From: Rubritepida sp.
Lineage (GTDB): Bacteria > Pseudomonadota > Alphaproteobacteria > Acetobacterales > Acetobacteraceae
DNA length: 7,615 bases
Direction: 5' to 3'
NCBI GenBank assembly: GCA_028291485.1
Contig: JAQGHZ010000148.1
Coordinates: forward strand, 1-7,615
In this document: in pieces, positions 1 through 7,615 of the stretch
Layout of the letters: each line of letters opens with the position of its first letter
How positions within the stretch are numbered: the stretch's first letter is position 1
The notes under the pieces: generated by a model
What the model was told of the DNA's origin: nothing
Database searches by the model: none
What the model saw: the letters and a program-made list of their open reading frames with translations, nothing else
Made by a program: the position numbers and the translations under genes

Positions 1-67
1 CTGGAAGAAGCAGGGCACCAACTGGCGGCTCTTCGCCCGGCAGGCCTTCGTGCGGCCCGCCGCCTGA
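1..67 (+). CDS. 3' end of an unidentified gene (partial)
   Basis: An open frame enters from the left edge and stops at TGA 65-67. The 21 visible residues are basic and aromatic (they begin WKKQGTNW and end VRPAA). That is too little to assign a family. The frame is accepted as coding because it ends 7 bp before a strong hairpin at 75-98, a typical gene-end arrangement, and because the next gene starts shortly after in the same direction. The gene body lies outside the window. I do not recognise the tail and assign no function. Confidence 0.5.
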   Translation, partial: WKKQGTNWRLFARQAFVRPAA

Positions 68-74
68 GCCGCGC

Positions 75-98
75 GGCCCGCGCCGGCAGGCGCGGGCC
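75..98 (+). terminator. GC-rich hairpin after the first gene, probable terminator
   Basis: GGCCCGCGCC (75-84) and GGCGCGGGCC (89-98) form a perfect 10-bp inverted repeat around a GGCA loop, 7 bp past the TGA of the upstream gene. No T-run follows, so this is not a textbook intrinsic terminator. Strong hairpins lacking a U-tract are common at gene ends in high-GC genomes. It may stop transcription or protect the 3' end. If it terminates, the promoter of the following transporter must lie in the 38 bp between the hairpin and its start codon. I see no clear -35/-10 pair there. Confidence 0.5.
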
Positions 99-123
99 CA
101 GCCCCGGTTCGGCAGCTCTCCCC

Positions 124-127
124 AGGA
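124..127 (+). promoter_or_regulatory. Ribosome binding site supporting the TTG start of the SulP gene
   Basis: AGGA lies 9 bases before TTG 137-139. No ATG or GTG in this frame precedes the first conserved SulP residues; the first in-frame ATG encodes residue 90, inside the membrane core. This site therefore decides the start. Confidence 0.5.
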
Positions 128-136
128 CGCATCGCA

Positions 137-1822
137 TTGGACCCGACGAGGCGGACAACCCTGACGTCGCTCTTCCCGCCCCTCGGCTGGCTGGGAAACT
201 ATCGCCTGTCCTGGCTGGGCGGCGACCTCACGGGCGGGATCACCCTTGCCGCCTATGCGCTGCCCGTGGCCCTGGCCTATGCGGCGCTCGCCGGCCTCCC
301 GCCCGAGGCCGGCGTCTATGGCTATATCCTTGGCGGGTTGGGCTACGCCCTGCTCGGCTCCTCGCGGCAGCTCGCCATCGGCCCGACCTCGGCGATCTCG
401 CTGATGGTGGGGGCCAATGTCGCGCTCATGGCCGGGGGCGATCCGGTGCGCTACGCCCAGATCGCGACGCTCGCCGCCTTCGCCGTGGCGCTGCTCTGCC
501 TGATCGCCTGGATCACGCGCCTCAGCGCCCTGGTGAAGCTGATCAGCGACAGCGTGCTGGTGGGCTTCCGGGCCGGCGCCGGCCTCACCATCGCGATCAC
601 GCAGCTGCCGAGCCTCCTCGGCGTGCCGGGCGGCGGACACAACACGATCGAGCGGGTGGTGGCGCTGGTGCCGCAGCTCGGCGAGGCCAATCCCGTCACC
701 CTTTCGCTGGGGATCGCGGCCATCCTGCTGCTGGTCTTCGGCGGGCGGATGCTGCCGGGACGTCCGGTCGCGCTCGGCGTCATGATCCTGGCGATCGCCG
801 CGGTGCAGTTCTTCGGGCTGGCGGCGCAGGGCGTCGCCGTCACCGGGGCGATCCCGGCCGGGCTGCCCGATCTCGAGCTGCCGCAGATGCGATTGTCGGA
901 CGTGGACGGCGTCTTCCCGCTCGCCGCGGGCTGCGTCCTGCTGGCCTATATCGAGGGCGTCTCGGCGGCGCGCAGCCTCGCCGAGAAGCACGGCTACGCG
1001 CTGAACCCGCGGCAGGAGCTGCTCGGACTGGGCGCAGCGAACCTTTTCGCCTCGCTGGGGCACGGCTATCCGGTGGCCGGCGGGCTCTCGCAAACCGCGG
1101 TCAATGACCGGGCCGGGGCCCGCACGCCCCTGGCGCTTGTGGTCGCCTCCGGCACGCTGGCCCTCTTCCTCCTCTTCCTGACGGGCCTGCTCGCGAACCT
1201 GCCGAAGGCGGCGCTGGCCGCCGTGGTGCTCACCGCCGTGGCGGGCCTCATCGACATCCCGCAGCTGAGGCGCCTCTGGCGCGTGAGCCGCGTGGATTTC
1301 GCGGCGGCGGCGACGGCGCTCGCGGGAACGCTGGTGTTCGGCATCCTCCAGGGCATTCTGCTGGCCGCCTTCGTCTCCATCATCATCACGATCGTCCGGG
1401 CCAGCCGGCCGCACGTCGCCTTTCTCGGCCGGATGCCGGGCAGCGACGATATCAGCGACATGGAGCGCCATCCCGAGAACACGCCGATCCCCGGCGCCCT
1501 CGCCTTCCGGCCCGAGGCCTCCCTGCTCTACGTGAACGCGGAGCATGTCCTCGAGGCCGTCCTCGGGCGCCTCGCGGTCCAGGAGCCGGGCGCGATCCGG
1601 CTCGTCGTCTGCGACCTCTCCGCCTCGCCCTCCATGGACCTCGCCGGCGCGCGCATGCTGCGCAGCCTGCACGAGCTGCTGGCGGCGCGCGGAATCCGCC
1701 TCGCCATCATCGGGGCGCATGGCAATGTGCGCGACCTGATGCGGCGGGACGGACTGGCGGAGCTGATCGGCGGCGTCGAACGCACGACGACGCTGGACAC
1801 GATTCTGACCGGCCCGCGATGA
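137..1822 (+). CDS. SulP/SLC26-family anion transporter with C-terminal STAS domain
   Basis: This is an inner-membrane carrier of the SulP family, whose members move sulfate, bicarbonate, dicarboxylates or other anions. The substrate cannot be read from sequence. The 561 residues match the usual bacterial length. The N-terminus carries the family opening (LFPPLGWL, then GDLTGGITLAAYALPVALAYA at about 29-49, and LAGLPPEAGVYG at 51-62). The conserved SRQLAIGPTSA stretch is at 76-86, YIEGVSAARS at 271-280, and NLFASLGHGYPVAGGLSQTAVN with GART at about 302-330. Hydrophobic segments fill residues 30 to 420. A cytoplasmic STAS domain follows (about 450-557), with a hydrophobic strand ending in VVCDLS (490-495) and the helix start MDLAGARML at 500-508. 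The phosphorylatable serine of SpoIIAA-type STAS proteins is not evident there. The start is TTG with AGGA upstream. The gene overlaps the following channel gene by ATGA, so the two are probably co-translated. Some SulP proteins are annotated as sulfate permeases; I would not narrow it that far. Confidence 0.93.
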   Translation: MDPTRRTTLTSLFPPLGWLGNYRLSWLGGDLTGGITLAAYALPVALAYAALAGLPPEAGVYGYILGGLGYALLGSSRQLAIGPTSAISLMVGANVALMAGGDPVRYAQIATLAAFAVALLCLIAWITRLSALVKLISDSVLVGFRAGAGLTIAITQLPSLLGVPGGGHNTIERVVALVPQLGEANPVTLSLGIAAILLLVFGGRMLPGRPVALGVMILAIAAVQFFGLAAQGVAVTGAIPAGLPDLELPQMRLSDVDGVFPLAAGCVLLAYIEGVSAARSLAEKHGYALNPRQELLGLGAANLFASLGHGYPVAGGLSQTAVNDRAGARTPLALVVASGTLALFLLFLTGLLANLPKAALAAVVLTAVAGLIDIPQLRRLWRVSRVDFAAAATALAGTLVFGILQGILLAAFVSIIITIVRASRPHVAFLGRMPGSDDISDMERHPENTPIPGALAFRPEASLLYVNAEHVLEAVLGRLAVQEPGAIRLVVCDLSASPSMDLAGARMLRSLHELLAARGIRLAIIGAHGNVRDLMRRDGLAELIGGVERTTTLDTILTGPR

Positions 1823-2520
1823 CCGCGGACGGCGGCAGCATGCCCGGCCGCCTCCTCCATCTGCCGTATGGCGACGCCGCGCTGCACTGGCTGCTGGGTG
1901 CGCTGGGCCTGCTGATCTTCGTGAGCGAGCCGCTGCGCGAGCTCGGCCTCTTCCCCGCCTGGCTGCAAGCCGTCTGCCTGGCCGCCATCGTGCTGGCGGG
2001 GCTGCTCGGGCTGAAGGCGCCGACCCGGCTCGCCTGGCCGCTGACCCTGCTGGTCGCCATCGTCCTGGTGGCGCAGACGCTGAACGCGGCCGGCGCGCTG
2101 CGCGAATGGGCGGCGGGCAGCGGGCTGCTGACGGCCGCCTGCCTCGCGCTCCTCGCCATGGCGCTGGTGAAGCAGGTCTTCGCGGCGGGCCGCGTCACGA
2201 CGGCGCGCATCGAGGGCGCGGTGGCGCTGTACCTGATCGTCGCACTGGCCTTCGCGATCCTCTACGGCGTGGTGGCGTCGATGCTGTCCGGCGCCTTCAA
2301 CCTCGGCCCCGACGACGGGCTGGTCGAGATCCTCGACCGACGGTTCCTCTATTTCAGCCTCATCACCCAGACGAGCACCGGCTATGGCGACGTGACGCCG
2401 GTGCACGGTGTCGCCCGCTCGCTCGCCACGCTGCAGGCGGTGGGCGGCCAGATCTTCACGGCGGTGCTGCTGGCACGGCTGGTCTCGCTGGAGATCATGG
2501 ACCGCCGCGCCGGGGATTGA
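1819..2520 (+). CDS. Six-segment potassium-channel-like membrane protein (Ion_trans_2 pore)
   Basis: This is a probable inner-membrane cation channel subunit, expected to work as a tetramer. The pore helix and filter read TQTSTGYGDVTP (183-194), containing the K+-channel signature TxGYGD. The pore sits between a hydrophobic helix at about 132-155 and a last helix at about 203-224. Four more hydrophobic stretches precede it (roughly 22-37, 48-65, 71-92, 102-120), giving six segments. The segment before the pore unit lacks the regularly spaced arginines of a voltage-sensor S4. The protein ends about nine residues after the last helix, so there is no RCK/TrkA_N or cyclic-nucleotide domain. The 233-residue length fits short bacterial channels. 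ATG 1819 overlaps the transporter stop (ATGA). A second ATG at 1840 (residue 8) is a possible alternative start; neither has a strong ribosome site, which fits translational coupling. Selectivity for K+ is inferred from the filter; gating is unknown. Confidence 0.85.
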   Translation: MTADGGSMPGRLLHLPYGDAALHWLLGALGLLIFVSEPLRELGLFPAWLQAVCLAAIVLAGLLGLKAPTRLAWPLTLLVAIVLVAQTLNAAGALREWAAGSGLLTAACLALLAMALVKQVFAAGRVTTARIEGAVALYLIVALAFAILYGVVASMLSGAFNLGPDDGLVEILDRRFLYFSLITQTSTGYGDVTPVHGVARSLATLQAVGGQIFTAVLLARLVSLEIMDRRAGD

Positions 2521-2529
2521 GGCGGCGCG

Positions 2530-5474
<2,945 letters not shown>

Positions 5475-5478
<4 letters not shown>

Positions 5479-5849
5479 CCGAGCGTGTCCACGAAGGCGG
5501 TGTAGGCGTCGGCGTCCAGCAGGTCCTCCGGCAGCGCGCCGTCCAGCTCGATCTTGAAGAACCAGCCGCCGCCCGTGGGCTCGGTGTTGATCAGCGCGGG
5601 GTCGTCCACCAGGGCGGAGTTCACCTCGACGATCCTGCCGGTGACCGGCGCATAGACGTCGGAGGCGGCCTTCACGCTTTCCACCACGGCGATGGCCTCG
5701 CCGGCGGTCACGACGCGGCCCATTTCGGGCAGGTCCACGAAGACCACGTCACCCAGCGCGTTCTGCGCGTGGTCGGTGATGCCGATGGTGGCGACATCGC
5801 CCTCCAGCCGCACCCATTCGTGATCCTTGGAGAATAGCAGCTCGGTCAT
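5475..5849 (-). CDS. gcvH: Glycine cleavage system H protein, lipoyl carrier
   Basis: This small cytoplasmic shuttle protein carries the aminomethyl group on a lipoylated lysine between the P, T and L proteins. The 124 residues are typical for GcvH. The N-terminus shows the family pattern FSKDHEWV (6-13), then GITDHAQNALGDVVFVDLP (23-41). The lipoylation site is VVESVKAASDVYAP (55-68), with K60 the modified residue, followed by TGRIVEVN (70-77). The WFFKI segment is near the C-terminus. The ATG start (5847-5849) has a strong AGGAG at 5856-5860, six bases upstream, overlapping the gcvT stop. The spacer to gcvT is only 10 bp. The gene's TGA shares three bases with the TTG of gcvP, so H and P are probably translationally coupled. 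Lipoylation enzymes are not in the window. Confidence 0.98.
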
Positions 5850-5859
5850 GGGGGGCTCC

Positions 5860-6945
5860 TCAGCGGGCGTAGCGATGGGGTTGGAAGGGCATGGGCGCGA
5901 CCTTGGCCGGCAGGGCCTTGTCGCGCACGATGAGGTCGAGGGCCGTGCCGTCGCCGGCGGCCTCGCGGGCCACGTAGCCCATGGCCACCGGCGCGCCGAC
6001 CGAGGGGCCGAAGCCGCCGGAGGTGATCTCGCCGATGGCGGCGCCCTCCTTCTGGATCACGGTATGGCCACGGGCGGGCTGGCGCCCCTCGGGCCGGATG
6101 CCGACACGCAGGCGCTTCACGCCGTTGTCGAGATGGTCGCGCACCACATCGGCGCCGACGAAGTTCCATTCCATGCGGCGGCGCTTGCCCATGGACCAGG
6201 TGAGCGCAGCCTCGACCGGGCTCGTCGTCTCGTCCAGGTCGTTGCCGTAGAGGCAGAGACCGGCTTCGAGGCGCAGGGAATCCCGTGCGCCGAGGCCGGC
6301 GGGCCTCACGCCCGGCAGGGCGAGCAGCGCGCGGGCCAGTGCCTCGGCCTTGTCGGCCGGCACGGAGATTTCGAGGCCGTCCTCGCCGGTATAGCCGCTG
6401 CGGCTGGCCAGGACCTTGATGCCGGCGATCTCGATCTCGCCGATGCCCATGAAGGTCAGCTGGGTCGGCACCAGCGCCGCGACGCCCGGTCCCTGCAGGG
6501 CGATCAGCGCGCGGTCGGGCAGCGGCTTCAGCGTGACGCCGGAGGGCAGCACGCTCTCGATCAGCGGCAGGTCGATGTGCTTGCGGCTGGCATTCACGAC
6601 GAGGAACAGCCGGTCGCCGAGATTGGCGACCATGAAATCGTCCACGATGCCGCCGGCCGCGTTGAGCAGCAGCCCGTAGCGCTGGCGGCCCGGCTTGAGC
6701 GCCTGGACATCGGCGGGGGTGAGCTTTTCGAGGGCCGCCGCGGCGCCCTCTCCCACCAGCTCCGCCTGGCCCATATGGCTCACGTCGAAGAGCGCGGCCT
6801 GGGCCCGGCAATGCAGATGCTCGGCCATGATCCCGGCCGGGTATTGCACGGGCATGCTGTAGCCCGCGAAGGGGACCATGCGGCCGCCCAATTCGCGGTG
6901 CAGCGCGTCCAATGGTGTGTTGAGCAGGACTTCTGAGTCGGTCAC
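5860..6945 (-). CDS. gcvT: Aminomethyltransferase, T protein of the glycine cleavage system
   Basis: This enzyme transfers the one-carbon unit from aminomethyl-lipoyl-H protein to tetrahydrofolate, giving methylenetetrahydrofolate and ammonia. From the GTG at 6943-6945 the protein has 361 residues, the usual length. It begins VTDSEVLLNTPLDALH and shows ALFDVSHMGQ (51-60), LLLNAAGGIVDDFMV (92-106, with the Asp pair that includes the catalytic aspartate), SGYTGEDGLEIS (183-194), GARDSLRLEAGLCLYGNDLD (219-238) and EITSGGFGPSVGAP (306-319). I chose the GTG because family similarity begins just after it and AGGGGG lies 4 bases upstream. Extending to the ATG at 6997-6999 would add 18 residues of low-complexity type and place coding sequence next to and partly over the riboswitch end. 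The gene is first in gcvTHP and is controlled by the glycine riboswitch at 6990-7233. Confidence 0.97.
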   Translation of the reverse strand: MTDSEVLLNTPLDALHRELGGRMVPFAGYSMPVQYPAGIMAEHLHCRAQAALFDVSHMGQAELVGEGAAAALEKLTPADVQALKPGRQRYGLLLNAAGGIVDDFMVANLGDRLFLVVNASRKHIDLPLIESVLPSGVTLKPLPDRALIALQGPGVAALVPTQLTFMGIGEIEIAGIKVLASRSGYTGEDGLEISVPADKAEALARALLALPGVRPAGLGARDSLRLEAGLCLYGNDLDETTSPVEAALTWSMGKRRRMEWNFVGADVVRDHLDNGVKRLRVGIRPEGRQPARGHTVIQKEGAAIGEITSGGFGPSVGAPVAMGYVAREAAGDGTALDLIVRDKALPAKVAPMPFQPHRYAR

Positions 6946-6949
6946 GCAT

Positions 6950-6955
6950 CCCCCT
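6950..6955 (-). promoter_or_regulatory. Ribosome binding site of gcvT
   Basis: AGGGGG on the minus strand lies 4 bases before the GTG at 6943-6945 and supports that start. A perfect 5-bp hairpin (6956-6970) abuts its 5' side, so access to the site may depend on leader folding. That last point is inference. Confidence 0.6.
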
Positions 6956-6970
6956 GCCGCTTCGCGCGGC
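6956..6970 (-). other. Small hairpin between riboswitch and gcvT ribosome site
   Basis: GCCGC (6966-6970, minus-strand reading), a 5-base loop and GCGGC (6956-6960) form a perfect inverted repeat directly before the ribosome site. No U-run follows, so it is not an intrinsic terminator. It could belong to the expression platform of the riboswitch, or be chance in GC-rich spacer. Confidence 0.4.
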
Positions 6971-6989
6971 GGTTGAGTTCGCGACCCCC

Positions 6990-7233
6990 CTCTGTCCATG
7001 GGACCTGAGAGATTCAGTGGTGTTGCGGCGCGGCCCGTTCACCCTTCCGGCCATGGCCTTCAGGGACGGGACGCGGGCAAGGCCACCTTACTCCGTCGGC
7101 GCCGAGCCCCTTTCAGGGTCCGATCTTTCCAGAGTGCCTCATCCCACGCGGCCCTTTTGCCTGAGCGTTTCCGGGGGCCGGTTGCGCCTTCGGCGACCCG
7201 GTCCGAGGACCGGATTCTCTCCCGCGCGGGATG
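6990..7233 (-). ncRNA. Tandem glycine riboswitch upstream of gcvTHP
   Basis: This cis-acting RNA binds glycine and controls the gcv operon; such leaders usually turn expression on when glycine is high. Aptamer 1 spans 7140-7233. A 12-bp P1 (7222-7233 with 7140-7151, one G-U pair) encloses GGAGAG, a P2 hairpin (CCGGTCC at 7207-7213 paired with 7198-7204), the core GCCGAAGG (7187-7194), a short P3a (CCGG-CCC-CCGG, 7171-7181) and the second core GAAACGCTCAGGCAAAAGG. Aptamer 2 spans 6990-7135. P1 is CUCUG (7130-7134) with CAGAG (6990-6994), followed by a short P2, the core variant GCCGACGG (7093-7100), a long P3a arm (about 7016-7087) and GAATCTCTCAGG ending near 7004. The linker between aptamers is about four bases, as in known tandem glycine switches. 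The gcvT ribosome site lies about 35 bases past aptamer 2. No intrinsic terminator is visible in that gap, so control at translation initiation is more likely than attenuation (inference). Confidence 0.95.
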
Positions 7234-7263
7234 CACAGGCAGGATGTAAATGCCCGCGCCGAT

Positions 7264-7288
7264 GCCCCGATGCAAGCTCCTTCGGGGC
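7264..7288. repeat. 7-bp inverted repeat upstream of the riboswitch
   Basis: GCCCCGA (7264-7270) and TCGGGGC (7282-7288) are perfect inverted copies separated by 11 bases. It sits about 30 bp upstream of the riboswitch, where the gcv promoter should be. It could be an operator-like site or an RNA hairpin on either strand. No U-run follows on the minus strand. Chance is possible at this GC content. Confidence 0.35.
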
Positions 7289-7314
7289 TGATTCGCGATT
7301 GGCGCGACCGCTCT

Positions 7315-7369
7315 GCCCACGCGCTGGGCAGCGCGGTCGGAAACCGGAAGCCTTCCGCAGGTTCCTGCG
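7315..7369. repeat. Cluster of short hairpins between thioesterase and gcv leader
   Basis: Several perfect small inverted repeats lie side by side. GCCCA (7315-7319) pairs with TGGGC (7325-7329). The alternative GCGCT (7321-7325) pairs with AGCGC (7330-7334). GGAAG (7346-7350) pairs with CTTCC (7352-7356), and CGCAG (7356-7360) with CTGCG (7365-7369). The first two are mutually exclusive. None has a U-tract. They may aid termination after the thioesterase gene. I see no reading frame of interest in this spacer. Confidence 0.35.
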
Positions 7370-7375
7370 CAGGCC

Positions 7376-7390
7376 GCGCGGGGCCCGCGC
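7376..7390 (-). terminator. Hairpin at the thioesterase stop codon, possible terminator
   Basis: GCGCGG (7376-7381) and CCGCGC (7385-7390) are a perfect inverted repeat with a three-base loop, overlapping the last base of the TAG stop. It is very GC-rich but has no U-run. A role as gene-end structure is plausible but unproven. Confidence 0.3.
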
Positions 7391-7615
7391 TACATCTTCA
7401 GGATCATCAGCGTCGACGAGGCATAGGCATACAGTGTCTTCCCGCCATCCCCCGTCAGCCGCGCCTCGGAGATCGCGATGCGCCCGCCCCGATGCACCAC
7501 CTTGCCCTCGCAGGTCACCAGGCCGCTCTTCACCGTCAGCGCCTTGGCATAGTTCACCTTGAGCTCCAGCGTCGTGTGGCCGTAGCCCGGCTCGATCGTC
7601 GTGCGCACGGAGTTC
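7390..7615 (-). CDS. PaaI-like hotdog-fold thioesterase, C-terminal part (partial)
   Basis: The frame runs off the right edge and ends at TAG 7390-7392; about 74 residues are visible. They match the C-terminal half of the PaaI/4HBT thioesterase family. The segment begins NSVRTTIEPGYGHTT, continues TLELKVNYAKALTVKSG (the long hotdog strand pattern), and then shows CEGKVVHRGGRIAISEARLT and a closing strand (LYAYASSTLMIL). Family members hydrolyse acyl-CoA thioesters; the substrate is not readable here, and the catalytic Asp/Glu region lies outside the window. A GTG at 7606-7608 could be read as a start, but the frame stays open upstream and the visible part is only half a domain, so the gene is taken as truncated by the window. 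It is upstream of and co-oriented with the gcv operon, separated by hairpins and the riboswitch. A functional link is not implied. Confidence 0.8.
   Translation of the reverse strand, partial: NSVRTTIEPGYGHTTLELKVNYAKALTVKSGLVTCEGKVVHRGGRIAISEARLTGDGGKTLYAYASSTLMILKM

Noticed and set aside
1528..2406. A 292-codon minus-strand frame opposite the transporter end and the channel
   Set aside because: The composition is dominated by Arg, Gln, Glu and Ala without hydrophobic core patterns, and the plus-strand genes there are certain.
5827..6936. A 369-codon plus-strand frame opposite gcvT
   Set aside because: It is the antisense shadow of gcvT, which has full family motifs; the composition is low-complexity (His, Gln, Asp, Gly, Ala).
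7247..7275. Possible minus-strand promoter, TTGCAT (7270-7275) and CATTTA (7247-7252) with 17-bp spacing
   Set aside because: The position just upstream of the riboswitch is right, but both hexamers match the consensus at only about half or fewer positions, so I do not list it as a feature.
7017..7562. Plus-strand frames across the riboswitch and spacer
   Set aside because: They cross a structured RNA and the antisense of the thioesterase. The protein is Arg/Pro/Ser-rich with no recognisable pattern.

Overview
The window is about 70% G+C (by eye) with dense coding and almost no spacer. GTG and TTG starts, short overlaps between genes of one operon, and a tandem glycine riboswitch ahead of a gcvT-gcvH-gcvP operon with single-chain GcvP suggest an alphaproteobacterium. 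A Rhodospirillales/Acetobacteraceae relative (Roseomonas-like) is a guess from composition and protein style. It is not proven by any marker gene here.

Layout on the plus strand: the last 21 codons of an unidentified gene (1-67), a perfect 10-bp terminator-like hairpin (75-98), then a two-gene unit. That unit is a SulP/SLC26-type anion transporter with a C-terminal STAS domain (137-1822) and a six-segment potassium-channel-like protein with a TSTGYGD selectivity filter (1819-2520). The two overlap by ATGA.

Layout on the minus strand, read from right to left: the 3' part of a PaaI-like hotdog thioesterase (7390-7615, cut by the window edge); about 155 bp of hairpin-rich spacer; a tandem glycine riboswitch (6990-7233); then gcvT (5860-6945), gcvH (5475-5849) and gcvP (2530-5478). 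These three encode the T, H and P proteins of the glycine cleavage system. P decarboxylates glycine and loads the aminomethyl group on the lipoyl arm of H. T then passes the one-carbon unit to tetrahydrofolate and releases ammonia. The fourth component, the L protein (dihydrolipoamide dehydrogenase), is not in the window. Glycine sensed by the riboswitch would tune expression of the enzymes that destroy it.

The channel gene and gcvP converge with only 9 bp between their stop codons.

I found no mobile element, CRISPR array, tRNA, rRNA or phage signature. The genes themselves are well-known families. The parts most worth a second look are the riboswitch, whose second aptamer has an enlarged P3a arm and a changed base in a conserved core motif, and the coupled transporter-channel pair.
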